The position numbers and the translations under genes were made by a program. From Duganella aceris (GTDB lineage: Bacteria > Pseudomonadota > Gammaproteobacteria > Burkholderiales > Burkholderiaceae_D), in assembly GCF_011090165.1 (NCBI RefSeq), contig NZ_JAADJT010000007.1, positions 248,001 through 312,000 of the forward strand: a stretch of 64,000 nucleotides of DNA, in the 5' to 3' direction. This document shows, piece after piece, positions 8,068 through 15,301 of this stretch (positions within the stretch are counted from its first letter, which is position 1; each line of letters begins with the position of its first letter). Under the pieces are notes generated by a model that saw only the letters and a list, made by a program, of their open reading frames with translations, did no database searches and was not told the origin of the DNA.

Positions 8068-8447
8068 TTTGCTTCGCCGTCGTCTTCGGGCCAGTCTTGC
8101 AGCAGCTGTTCCAGCTGCGCCAGTTCGGCGTCATCGACCAGCTTACTGCCGGTGAACATATTGACCGGCAACGGGCTGTCGATTTCCATCACGCGCTTGC
8201 CAAAGTCGTGCGCGAACGCGGCCAGGGTGTCGACCTTTTCCAGCGCGGCCTCGTACACCTGCACGCCGTGGACGCTGGATTGGCGCACCGAGCCCTTGTC
8301 CAGCATGCGCTCCAGCGTCTTGCGGGTCGACGAATACGACCAGCCGAGTTCGCCTTCGACCTGTTGATGGATTTCGCGCGCGCTGAGCGGCTGTTGCCGC
8401 CACAGCGCCTTCAGCACGGTGAGTTCGGTGATAGAGGGAATGGCCAT
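8064..8447 (-). CDS. BlaI/MecI/CopY-family transcriptional repressor
   Basis: Winged-helix repressor of 127 aa. The N-terminal DNA-binding domain (SITELTVLKALWRQQPLSAR, then STRKTLERMLDKG) is followed by a C-terminal dimerisation helix region. In this family a proteolytic cut triggered by the partner M56 sensor removes repression. It is first in the BlaI-BlaR1-lactamase unit and overlaps the sensor gene by 4 nt. A promoter with an overlapping palindrome lies directly upstream (8477-8506), as expected for an autoregulated repressor. The partner genes make beta-lactam, not copper, the likely signal. Confidence 0.93.
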   Translation of the reverse strand: MAIPSITELTVLKALWRQQPLSAREIHQQVEGELGWSYSSTRKTLERMLDKGSVRQSSVHGVQVYEAALEKVDTLAAFAHDFGKRVMEIDSPLPVNMFTGSKLVDDAELAQLEQLLQDWPEDDGEAK

Positions 8448-8458
8448 GCGATGCTCCG

Positions 8459-8497
8459 TATGTGACGATTGCCACCATTATGTGACAAGTGTCGCAT
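8459..8497 (-). promoter_or_regulatory. Candidate BlaI operator
   Basis: Imperfect palindrome ATGTGACA-AG-TGTCGCAT at 8480-8497 (one mismatch), plus a direct repeat TATGTGAC at 8459-8466 and 8479-8486, spaced 20 bp. It overlaps the -10 and spacer of the predicted promoter. It differs from the staphylococcal TACA/TGTA consensus, so binding is inference. Confidence 0.55.
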
Positions 8498-8506
8498 GGC
8501 CGTCAA
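8477..8506 (-). promoter_or_regulatory. Sigma-70 promoter of the BlaI-BlaR1-lactamase unit
   Basis: On the minus strand, TTGACG (8501-8506), an 18-bp spacer and CATAAT (8477-8482), about 30 nt upstream of the repressor ATG. It lies in the 62-bp gap after nth, so the unit is transcribed independently of nth. Confidence 0.65.
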
Positions 8507-8509
8507 GCG

Positions 8510-9157
8510 CTAAAGGTCGGGCGGCGCGGGCGTCTTGGCGCGGTAGTCGCACAGGTCGATTTGCATGCAGTTCCAGCATTCGGGCTTGCGCGCCTTGCAG
8601 GTGTAGCGGCCGTGCAGGATCAGCCAGTGGTGGGCGTCGTGCAGGAATTCCTTCGGCACGAACTTGATCAGCTTTTGCTCGACAATGTCGACGTTCTTGC
8701 CCGGCGCCAGGCCGGTGCGGTTGGAGACGCGGAAGATGTGCGTATCGACCGCCATGGCCGGTTCGCCGAACGCGGTGTTCATCACCACGTTGGCGGTCTT
8801 GCGGCCGACGCCGGGCAGGGCTTCCAGCGATGCGCGGTCGCGCGGTACTTCGCCGCCGTGCAGCTCGACCAGCATGCGGCAGGTCGAGATCACATTCTTG
8901 GCCTTGGTCTTGTACAGGCCGATGGTCTGGATGTAGCCCTTCAGTTCCTCTTCGCCCAGGTCGAGGATCGCCTGCGGCGTATTCGCCACGGGATACAGCT
9001 TGCGCGTGGCCTTGTTGACGCCGACGTCGGTGGCCTGCGCCGACAGCAGCACCGCGATCAGCAGTTCAAACGGTGAGGTGTATTCAAGTTCGGTTTCCGG
9101 CTTGGGATTGGCGGCGCGGAAGCGCACGAACATTTCGTAGCGTTTGGCTGGATTCAT
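8510..9157 (-). CDS. nth: Endonuclease III
   Basis: DNA glycosylase/AP lyase that removes oxidised pyrimidines in base excision repair; 215 aa, normal length. The helix-hairpin-helix LEALPGVGRKTANVV carries catalytic Lys120, and Asp138 sits in AVDTHIFRVSNR. The C-terminal [4Fe-4S] loop has C187-x6-C194-x2-C197-x5-C203. Its start codon overlaps the rsxB stop by one base (TAATG), so the pair is co-transcribed, a gene pair also seen in enterobacterial rsx-nth operons. Confidence 0.97.
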   Translation of the reverse strand: MNPAKRYEMFVRFRAANPKPETELEYTSPFELLIAVLLSAQATDVGVNKATRKLYPVANTPQAILDLGEEELKGYIQTIGLYKTKAKNVISTCRMLVELHGGEVPRDRASLEALPGVGRKTANVVMNTAFGEPAMAVDTHIFRVSNRTGLAPGKNVDIVEQKLIKFVPKEFLHDAHHWLILHGRYTCKARKPECWNCMQIDLCDYRAKTPAPPDL

Positions 9158-9861
9158 TAGTTTCCATCAGGGTTGGCGTCGGAAGCTGCCCGCGCCGCTT
9201 CCTCCTTCTTCAGGCGCGCCCGCTCCATCGCGGCGGCGATGATGGCGCGCTTGCGTTCCTTCTCCGCTTCGCCGGCGGCGTCGGCCGGATCGAGCGCCTG
9301 CACGGCGGCCATCTTGGCTTCGGCCTTGGCGGCCAGGCGGGCGTCGTTCTCGTCTTTTTCGCGCTTGAGGCGGACGGCGCGGAAGTCGTGCCGCGCACGC
9401 GCGGCGTCGGCGTCGGCCTGCCGCCACGCATCCCAGCCGGTGGTCTCGGTGATAGGGTACATGACGATGCAGTCAACCGGGCAGGGGGCGACGCACAGGT
9501 CGCAGCCGGTGCACAGGTCGGGCACGATGGTGTGCATCAGCTTGGCGGCGCCGACAATGGCATCGACCGGGCAGGCCTGGATGCACAGCGTGCAACCGAT
9601 GCACAGCGATTCGTCGATGTAGGCCACCGCGCGCGGCCGCTCGAGGCCGTTGACGGGATTCAGTGGAATGACCTTGCGGCCGGTGACCGACGACAAGCGG
9701 GAGATGCCTTCAGCGCCGCCCGGCGGACATTGGTTGATGTCGGCCGCGCCGGCGGCGATCGCCTCGGCATACGGCCGGCAGCCGTCAAAGCCGCACTTGG
9801 TGCATTGCGTTTGCGGCAGTACGTCTTCGATGCGGTCGGCGAGGGATTGATTGGTGGGCAC
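9157..9861 (-). CDS. rsxB: Electron transport complex subunit RsxB/RnfB
   Basis: Iron-sulfur protein of the Rnf/Rsx electron-transfer family, 234 aa. An N-terminal Fe-S motif has Cys20, 23, 28 and 45. Two [4Fe-4S] ferredoxin motifs follow: CIGCTLCIQACPVD (Cys87, 90, 93, 97) and CTGCDLCVAPCPVD (Cys117, 120, 123, 127). A charged helical tail (about 160-234) is typical of betaproteobacterial versions. It lacks the N-terminal membrane anchor of E. coli RsxB, and no other rnf/rsx gene is in the window, so it may serve as a soluble carrier. It is coupled to nth. Confidence 0.9.
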   Translation of the reverse strand: MPTNQSLADRIEDVLPQTQCTKCGFDGCRPYAEAIAAGAADINQCPPGGAEGISRLSSVTGRKVIPLNPVNGLERPRAVAYIDESLCIGCTLCIQACPVDAIVGAAKLMHTIVPDLCTGCDLCVAPCPVDCIVMYPITETTGWDAWRQADADAARARHDFRAVRLKREKDENDARLAAKAEAKMAAVQALDPADAAGEAEKERKRAIIAAAMERARLKKEEAARAASDANPDGN

Positions 9862-9896
9862 GGCGTGGCTAAAAGCGGTAAAACGCCATTATCCGA

Positions 9897-9996
9897 TAAA
9901 ACCCGGGGTCAAGTCTGACATTCGTACACGGGCTCTGCCGTAGCGTGCGCTACGGCAGAGCCCGTGTACGAATGTCAGACTTGACCCCGGGTTTTA
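9897..9996. repeat. Perfect 49-bp-arm palindrome (REP/MITE-like hairpin), copy 2
   Basis: Arms 9897-9945 and 9948-9996 are exact reverse complements around a TG loop. The last three bases form the phaZ stop codon (TAA on the minus strand, 9994-9996), so the repeat supplies that stop. It shares CCGGGGTCA ends, ACACG and the core GCTCT-CCGTAGCG with copy 1 at 534-623, with paired compensatory differences. Confidence 0.9.
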
Positions 9997-11229
9997 ACCG
10001 TGCTGCTTGATGAACTCGGTGATCTTCGGGCACACCACTTCGCGCCAGCGGCGGCCGGAGAAGATGCCGTAGTGGCCGGCGCCCTGGGCGACGAAGTCCT
10101 GCTGCATGTCGGCCGGGATGCCGCTGCACAGGTCGTGCGCGGCCTGGGTCTGGCCGGCGCCGGAGATGTCGTCCAGCTCGCCCTCGACGGTGAACAAGGC
10201 CACCGTGGTGATGTCCTGCGGACGCACCAGCTTGCCGCCGACGATCCATTCGCCCTTCGGCAGCGAGAAGTCCTGGAACACGGTCTTGATGGTGTCGAGG
10301 TAGTACTCGGCCGGCATGTCCAGCACGGCATTGTATTCGTCGTAGAACTTGCGGTGGCTTTCCGCCGGCTCGTCGTCGCCTTCGACCAGATGGGCGTAGA
10401 ACTCGCGGTGGCTCTGCGCGTGGCGGCCCGGGTTCATGGCGATGAAGCCGGCGTGCTGCAGGAAGCCCGGATACACCTTGCGGCCGAAGCCAGGATAGTT
10501 CGGCGGCACCGCGTAGATCACGGTGTTCTCGAACCACGAGAATTTCTTTTCGGTGGCCAGGTTGTTGACCTGCGTCGGCGAGCGGCGCGGGTCGATCGGG
10601 CCGCCCATCATGGTCATGGTCTTCGGCAGCTTCGGATCTTTTTCCGTCGCCATCAGCGAGATCGCGGCCAGCACCGGCACGGTCGGCTGGCACACCGAGA
10701 TCACGTGCAGCTCCGGGCCGAGCAGGCGGATGAAGTCCTGCACGTAGAAAATGTAATCGTCCAGGTGGAACGCGCCTTCCGACAGCGGCACCATGCGGGC
10801 GTCGGTCCAGTCGGTGATGAAGACGTCGTGGTCGACCAGCAGCCCGCGCACGGTGTCGCGCAGCAGCGTCGAGTGGTGGCCGGACAGCGGCGCGACCAGC
10901 AGCACGGTCGGCTGTTTCAGCGCCTTGATCTTCTTGTCGTCCAGGTCCTTCTTGAAGTGGATCAGGCGGCAGAACGGTTTGTTGACCACCACGTGTTCGA
11001 TGATGCCCACCGTTTCGCCCTTGACCAGGGTGCTGTCGATTTCAAACGCCGGCTTTTCGTAATCCTTGCCCAATCGGTACATCAGCTCGTAACCGGCGGC
11101 GATCCGTTGCGAGAACGGCGTATGGGCCAGCGGCGAGACCGGATTGGTGAACAGTTTGGAGGAGGCGTCGGCCCATTGCATCAGGGGCGTCAACAGCGAA
11201 CGCTGCATTTCGTGGAGTTGGTAGAGCAT
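9994..11229 (-). CDS. phaZ: Intracellular polyhydroxyalkanoate depolymerase
   Basis: Mobilises stored PHA/PHB granules; 411 aa from the ATG at 11227-11229, which has AGGAAG upstream. An in-frame ATG 24 codons earlier is rejected because family N termini begin MLYQLHEMQRSLLTP. The nucleophile region is V-I-S-V-C180-Q-P-T-V-P, where Cys replaces the lipase-box Ser, the hallmark of the cytoplasmic depolymerases first described in Ralstonia. No signal peptide is present. The stop codon sits inside a perfect palindromic repeat. A PHA-system protein at 13168 supports a PHA-storing host. Confidence 0.95.
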   Translation of the reverse strand: MLYQLHEMQRSLLTPLMQWADASSKLFTNPVSPLAHTPFSQRIAAGYELMYRLGKDYEKPAFEIDSTLVKGETVGIIEHVVVNKPFCRLIHFKKDLDDKKIKALKQPTVLLVAPLSGHHSTLLRDTVRGLLVDHDVFITDWTDARMVPLSEGAFHLDDYIFYVQDFIRLLGPELHVISVCQPTVPVLAAISLMATEKDPKLPKTMTMMGGPIDPRRSPTQVNNLATEKKFSWFENTVIYAVPPNYPGFGRKVYPGFLQHAGFIAMNPGRHAQSHREFYAHLVEGDDEPAESHRKFYDEYNAVLDMPAEYYLDTIKTVFQDFSLPKGEWIVGGKLVRPQDITTVALFTVEGELDDISGAGQTQAAHDLCSGIPADMQQDFVAQGAGHYGIFSGRRWREVVCPKITEFIKQHG

Positions 11230-11289
11230 AGGTCTTCCTGTGTCAAAAGGCGTTGGTGCGGTGCACCAATACTTCACATCATATGCCAA

Positions 11290-11317
11290 ATTATAGATCA
11301 ATGGTTTGTGACGTAAA
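11290..11317 (-). promoter_or_regulatory. Predicted sigma-70 promoter of phaZ
   Basis: Minus strand TTTACG (11312-11317), a 16-bp spacer and TATAAT (11290-11295), 60 nt upstream of the phaZ ATG. It lies downstream of the reductase terminator at 11397-11422, consistent with a separate transcript. Confidence 0.5.
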
Positions 11318-11396
11318 GCATTTCAAAGTACCTCGGGGCAAGCGTACGTAGTATCCACAGTAAACGCTTACCAGCATCATAATACTGCTCCGGACG

Positions 11397-11422
11397 TAAA
11401 AAAAGCAGCGTTTCCGCTGCTT
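11397..11422 (-). terminator. Intrinsic terminator of the ferredoxin-NADP reductase gene
   Basis: On the minus strand AAGCAGCG-GAAA-CGCTGCTT is followed by a T run: an 8-bp stem with a GNRA-type tetraloop, 28 nt past the stop codon. Confidence 0.85.
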
Positions 11423-11449
11423 CTGTGTAGGACAACAACTTACTGTTGT

Positions 11450-12517
11450 TTAATCGAAGACCGGGGTCTCCACGCCGAGCACCTTGTGCAGTTTCGGCGA
11501 GGTGGTGGTGTACTGCATGTGGATCTTCTTGTCCGGGAAGATGTACGGCGCGGCGCCGAAGGCGGCCAGCGCGGCTTCGTGGAAACCCGACAGGATCAGC
11601 TTTTTCTTGCCCGGATAGGTGTTGATGTCGCCCACCGCGAAGATGCCCGGAACGTTGGTCTCGAACTTCTCGGTGTTCTGCACCTTCAGCTGGCGGCGTT
11701 CGATGTCCAGGCCCCATTCGGCGATCGGGCCCAGCTTCGGCGACAGGCCGAAGAACACCAGCAGCATGTCCAGCGGCACGCGGCGGGTGACGCCGTCGGC
11801 GCCGGTGACCTTCAGGTGCGCCAGCTTGCCGTCGGCGTCGGCTTCATAGCCGGTGGCCTGGCCGATGATCAGTTGCATCTCGTATTCGTCGCACAGCGCT
11901 TTCATCTTGGAGACCGATGCCGGCGCGGCGCGGAAGTCTTCGCGGCGGTGCAGCAAAACCACCGATTCGGCCTTGCCGACGAAGTTCAGCGCCCAGTCCA
12001 GCGCGGAGTCGCCGCCGCCGCAGATGACCAGGTTCTTGCCTTCGAATTGCGCCGGATCCTTGACCTTGTAGTGCAGCTGCGAACCTTCGAACACATCGAT
12101 GCCGTCGACCTTGATGGTGCGCGCCTGGAACGAGCCGACGCCGGCCGCGATGAAGATGGTCTTGGTGATGAACTCGGTGCCGGCGGTGGTGGCGACGTCG
12201 AAACGGCCGTCGTCGCGGCGCGCGACCTTGGTCACTTCCTGGCCCAGGTGGAAGGTCGGCTCGAACGGCTCGATCTGCTTGAGCAGCGCGTCGGTCAATT
12301 CCTGGCCGGTGCACGACGGCACGGCCGGGATGTCGTAGATCGGCTTGTCGGGATACAGTTCGACGCACTGTCCGCCCACGGCGCCCAGCGAATCGATCAC
12401 GTGCGCCTTGATTTCCAGCAGGCCGAGTTCGAAGACCTGGAACAGGCCTACCGGGCCGGCGCCGATGATGACGGCATCGGCTTCGATGACGCCTGGAGGA
12501 GTGACAGTGCTATTCAT
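11450..12517 (-). CDS. Ferredoxin--NADP(+) reductase, thioredoxin-reductase-like type
   Basis: FAD/NAD(P)H oxidoreductase of 355 aa. It has an N-terminal FAD motif G19-A-G-P-V-G24, the GGQCVELYPDKPIYDIP segment typical of this FNR class, and an NAD(P)-binding motif CGGGDSALDWAL near 166-177. The CxxC redox pair of thioredoxin reductases is absent, which separates it from TrxB. It probably exchanges electrons between NADPH and ferredoxin, and the adjacent fdxA, 82 nt upstream on the same strand, is a plausible partner. AGGAAT precedes the ATG, and a strong terminator follows. Confidence 0.9.
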   Translation of the reverse strand: MNSTVTPPGVIEADAVIIGAGPVGLFQVFELGLLEIKAHVIDSLGAVGGQCVELYPDKPIYDIPAVPSCTGQELTDALLKQIEPFEPTFHLGQEVTKVARRDDGRFDVATTAGTEFITKTIFIAAGVGSFQARTIKVDGIDVFEGSQLHYKVKDPAQFEGKNLVICGGGDSALDWALNFVGKAESVVLLHRREDFRAAPASVSKMKALCDEYEMQLIIGQATGYEADADGKLAHLKVTGADGVTRRVPLDMLLVFFGLSPKLGPIAEWGLDIERRQLKVQNTEKFETNVPGIFAVGDINTYPGKKKLILSGFHEAALAAFGAAPYIFPDKKIHMQYTTTSPKLHKVLGVETPVFD

Positions 12518-12599
12518 ACTTGGATTCCTGTTATTTCAGAGTGTGGTTGGGCGGCACGGAGCTGCGCGGCCCCATGCGGCCTGGCCAGACGGGTCCGTC

Positions 12600-12923
12600 T
12601 CAGCGCACCAGCAGGTGCAGTTTTTCCTTGACGTCCTTGAACTGGTCGGCTTCCGGCAGCGGAGCGACGGTCTTGGTGATCGAAGGCCAGTGGCGGGCGA
12701 GATCGACGTTGATCTTGATGAATTGCTGCTGGTCGCCCGGCACATCTTCCTCGGCGAAGATCGCGTTGACCGGGCATTCGGCCACGCAGACGGCGCAGTC
12801 GATGCACTCGTCCGGATCGATGGTGAGGAAATTCGGGCCTTGGCGGAAACAATCTACCGGGCAAACATCGACGCAGTCCGTATAACGGCAGCTGATGCAA
12901 GATTCGGTGACAACGTGGGTCAT
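12600..12923 (-). CDS. fdxA: 7Fe ferredoxin FdxA
   Basis: Seven-iron ferredoxin of the Azotobacter FdI type, 107 aa, starting MTHVVTESCISCRYTDC. Cysteines at 9, 12, 17, 21 and 25 and at 40, 43, 46 and 50 fit one [3Fe-4S] and one [4Fe-4S] cluster; DPDECIDCAVCVAECPVNAI is the second ferredoxin motif. It precedes the ferredoxin-NADP reductase on the same strand. The ribosome site AGGA is 8 nt upstream of the ATG, and a promoter is predicted at 13000-13028. Confidence 0.95.
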   Translation of the reverse strand: MTHVVTESCISCRYTDCVDVCPVDCFRQGPNFLTIDPDECIDCAVCVAECPVNAIFAEEDVPGDQQQFIKINVDLARHWPSITKTVAPLPEADQFKDVKEKLHLLVR

Positions 12924-12999
12924 AACAGTCCTATCAATGTTGGTGTGCTGCAGCGTCGGCGGCGGTGGGATGGCCCGGCTAACCTCAGCAAAGCACTGT

Positions 13000-13028
13000 A
13001 TTTTAAGGTAATTCGCTATTTCTCACAA
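13000..13028 (-). promoter_or_regulatory. Predicted sigma-70 promoter of fdxA
   Basis: Minus strand TTGTGA (13023-13028), a 17-bp spacer and TAAAAT (13000-13005), about 77 nt upstream of the fdxA ATG in the divergent gap. Confidence 0.5.
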
Positions 13029-13167
13029 ACTGCGCTTATATACAATACATATAAGCAAATACGGTTGAGACACGCGACACGCCCCGTGGCGGTCTGCGCC
13101 GATGGGCTGGCGCGTCCGTGGCGCAACTGGCATCATGTCGCCTTTGTGATATTGCAGAGGAAGCGGC

Positions 13168-13446
13168 ATGGCCGACATCAACCTGATTCAAGAGCATAAG
13201 CTGGCGCCGCAACAGGCCCGCGAGGCGGCGCAACAAGTGGCCGACAAGCTGGCCGAACAATTCGAACTGGACTGCCGCTGGGACGGCGATGTGTTGCGCT
13301 TCGAGCGCAGCGGCGTCAACGGTTCGCTGACCTTGCGTCCGAACCAGGCCCAGCTGCAGATCGCGCTGGGCTTCCTGTTCAGCGCCTTCTCGGCGCAGAT
13401 CGAAGCCAAGGTGGCGGCCAAGATGCGCCAGGTTTTCGTTCCATAA
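13168..13446 (+). CDS. Polyhydroxyalkanoic acid system family protein
   Basis: Small soluble protein of 92 aa (MADINLIQEHKLAPQQAREA...) resembling the PHA-system/granule-region family often encoded near PHA genes. Family features are an amphipathic N-terminal helix rich in Gln/Ala/Lys, a central WDGDVLRFERSGVNGSL beta segment and a LGFLFSAFSAQIEAKV helix near the C terminus. The molecular role is unproven, possibly granule association or regulation. GAGGAAG precedes the ATG. It is divergent from fdxA and 1.9 kb from phaZ. Confidence 0.8.
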   Translation: MADINLIQEHKLAPQQAREAAQQVADKLAEQFELDCRWDGDVLRFERSGVNGSLTLRPNQAQLQIALGFLFSAFSAQIEAKVAAKMRQVFVP

Positions 13447-13478
13447 TGGAAACAATAGTTGTTTTATGAAAAATTAAA

Positions 13479-13506
13479 TTGCAAATAACCATCGGATTGG
13501 TATAAT
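13479..13506 (+). promoter_or_regulatory. Predicted sigma-70 promoter of the PEP-CTERM lectin-like gene
   Basis: TTGCAA at 13479-13484, a 16-bp spacer and TATAAT at 13501-13506, in an AT-rich gap 57 nt upstream of the ATG. Confidence 0.6.
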
Positions 13507-13563
13507 TCGTCCATTCGATGCAATTTCTTTAATTCAACTTCAGCCATCTTCAGGATACCCGCC

Positions 13564-14334
13564 ATGCGCACCTTGTTCGCCATCACCGCCATCGCCGCCG
13601 CCGCTTTCAGTGTTTCCGCTTCCGCCGCAACCATCGATCTGTCGTCGTTGACGCTGGCCGGCACCGCCGCGCAAGTCGGCAATGGCGTGCAGCTGACCAA
13701 TTTCAATGGCCCGAACTACCAGTCCGGCGCGGCCTGGCTGGCGCAAGGTATTTCGACCACCACGTCGTTCAGCACCTCGTTCTCATTCTCGCTGAAGGGC
13801 GACGACAGCGGCAAGATGGCCGACGGTATCGCGCTGGTGTTCCAGAACATCGGCAGCAACGTCACCGGCAACGCCGGCGGCGATGTCGGCTACTGGAACC
13901 TGGGCGGTCACTCCGGTTCGGCCGCCGTCGGTTCGGTGATCCGCAGCTGGGACAACAACGAATACGGCATCAGCACCGACGGTGTGGTGCAGGGCCTGAA
14001 CAAGGCGAGCTGGAATTTCGGCGCGCTGAACGACGTGACCGGCACCCAGACCATCACCTACAACGCGACCACCCACGTGCTGAGCATGACCGGTTCGTTC
14101 AGCGACGCCCTCGGCCACACCCTCAACGTCAGCGACAGCGACACGGTCGACCTCAGCGCCAAGTTCGGCAGCACCATGTATGTCGGCTTCACCGGCGCCA
14201 CCGGCGGCGCGGACGCCGACCAGCGCATCACCGGCTTCTCGGTCTCGGCCGTGCCGGAACCGGAAACCTACGCCATGCTGATGGCCGGTCTGGGCCTGGT
14301 GGGCTTCGCCGTGCGCCGCCGCAAAGCAGCGTAA
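13564..14334 (+). CDS. PEP-CTERM sorting-domain protein, L-type lectin-like
   Basis: Exported protein of 256 aa. A signal peptide (about residues 1-21, ending SASA) precedes a beta-rich domain. Its GIALVFQNIG and DNNEYGI segments and overall spacing resemble legume-lectin-like carbohydrate-binding domains. The C terminus is a classic PEP-CTERM signal: VPEPETYAMLMAGLGLVGF followed by RRRK, recognised by exosortase/EpsH systems for outer-surface display or matrix assembly. No exosortase is in the window, so it must be elsewhere. The PEP-CTERM call is firm; the ligand is unknown. It has its own promoter and a strong terminator. Confidence 0.88.
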   Translation: MRTLFAITAIAAAAFSVSASAATIDLSSLTLAGTAAQVGNGVQLTNFNGPNYQSGAAWLAQGISTTTSFSTSFSFSLKGDDSGKMADGIALVFQNIGSNVTGNAGGDVGYWNLGGHSGSAAVGSVIRSWDNNEYGISTDGVVQGLNKASWNFGALNDVTGTQTITYNATTHVLSMTGSFSDALGHTLNVSDSDTVDLSAKFGSTMYVGFTGATGGADADQRITGFSVSAVPEPETYAMLMAGLGLVGFAVRRRKAA

Positions 14335-14353
14335 GCGCATCGCGCGATCAAAG

Positions 14354-14379
14354 AAAAAGGCCCTTGCGGGCCTTTTTTT
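14354..14379. terminator. Bidirectional intrinsic terminator
   Basis: AAAAAGGCCC-TTGC-GGGCCTTTTTTT between the lectin-like gene (+) and the acyl-CoA-binding protein gene (-). Both strands give a stem followed by a T tract. Confidence 0.88.
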
Positions 14380-14629
14380 ATTTCAGCTCTTCGATCAGAT
14401 CGATGTACTGCTGCTTCGCCTCGTCCTGGCTGGTGCCTTTCAGCGCATCCCAGGCGTCGAACTTGGCGCGGCCGACGAAGTCGGTCATGCCGGGACGGTC
14501 GCCGCTGGCGTCGCCGCTGGAGGCCTGCTTGAACAGCGCGTAAATCTTCAGCAGCGTCATGTTGTCCGGACGCTCGGGCAGGTTCTTCGAATCGGCCTGG
14601 GCCTGGTCAAATTGTTCTTGCAAACTCAT
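14378..14629 (-). CDS. Acyl-CoA-binding protein
   Basis: Small four-helix protein that binds long-chain acyl-CoA and buffers or transports it in the cytoplasm; 83 aa from MSLQEQFDQAQAD. Conserved features are NMTLLKIYALFKQASSGD and KFDAWDALKGTSQDEAKQQYIDLI, including ligand-binding Tyr and Lys residues. The start at 14627-14629 has CAGGAGATG upstream; a longer frame reaching further upstream is rejected on family length. Bacterial copies are patchy but common in Burkholderiales. The stop lies within the shared bidirectional terminator. Confidence 0.93.
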   Translation of the reverse strand: MSLQEQFDQAQADSKNLPERPDNMTLLKIYALFKQASSGDASGDRPGMTDFVGRAKFDAWDALKGTSQDEAKQQYIDLIEELK

Positions 14630-14699
14630 GCTGCATCTCCTGGTTGTGATGGGGTGGCTACGCGCCATCATAACCGCAGCCGTCGCCAAAGCCGCTAGA

Positions 14700-14727
14700 G
14701 GACATCCTCAAAAGGACATCCTCAAAA
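14700..14727. repeat. 14-bp tandem duplication
   Basis: GGACATCCTCAAAA occurs twice in direct succession (14700-14713 and 14714-14727), between the acyl-CoA-binding protein gene and the HU terminator hairpin. Probably a slippage product. Confidence 0.7.
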
Positions 14728-14731
14728 GCAG

Positions 14732-14775
14732 AACGGCGGCGCCACCGGATCGTTGATCCGGCATGCGCCGCCGTT
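14732..14775 (-). terminator. Long GC-rich hairpin after the HU gene
   Basis: AACGGCGGCGC (14732-14742) pairs with GCGCCGCCGTT (14765-14775), enclosing a second stem CCGGATC/GATCCGG. On the minus strand it follows the HU stop by about 35 nt and is followed by CTGCTTTT, a weak T tract. Confidence 0.6.
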
Positions 14776-14810
14776 TCCGCCGCCCTTCCGGGCGGGGCCG
14801 AACCTGCGAA

Positions 14811-15098
14811 TTACTTCTTCTTGGTCGGGTTGACCGCTGCCTTCAGGGTAGCGCCAGCCGAGAATTTCGGGGTCTTCGACGCGGCGATCTTGATCGCTTC
14901 GCCGGTTGCAGGATTGCGGCCCTTGCGAGCGGCGCGCTTAGCGACGGAGAAGGTGCCGAAGCCGGTGATGCCTACCGTGTCGCCCTTTTTCAGACGCTCG
15001 GTGATGATGGCGATCAGAGTATTCACTGCACCGTTGGCGGCAGCAGCGGACACTTCAGTGCGTTTCGCAAATTCTGCAATCAATTCGCCTTTTTTCAT
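14811..15098 (-). CDS. HU family DNA-binding protein
   Basis: Histone-like nucleoid protein of 95 aa. It shows the HU/IHF fold: N-terminal helices MKKGELIAEFAKRTEVS, then GITGFGTFSVAKRAARKGRNPATGE, which carries the DNA-intercalating beta arm. The tail AAVNPTKKK is basic. A strong ribosome site (AAGGAGGT) precedes the ATG. It stands alone between the acyl-CoA-binding protein gene and a divergent anti-sigma-like gene. Confidence 0.96.
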   Translation of the reverse strand: MKKGELIAEFAKRTEVSAAAANGAVNTLIAIITERLKKGDTVGITGFGTFSVAKRAARKGRNPATGEAIKIAASKTPKFSAGATLKAAVNPTKKK

Positions 15099-15301
15099 TA
15101 CTACCTCCTTGGTTATTAGAGCGCGCAGATTAGCATAAATATTGTCAAATGTAATGGTTTCTGTACGAAGTAACCCTTACAGTAGCTGCCGCGCCACGCT
15201 GCGGCGCAATAAAACCCCCGTGTTTACAGGCGCTACACGGGATCGCCGTCGCCGCATGGCGGCGAAAAAAGGTTTATGATGGAATGCACAAGGACAGGAC
15301 T

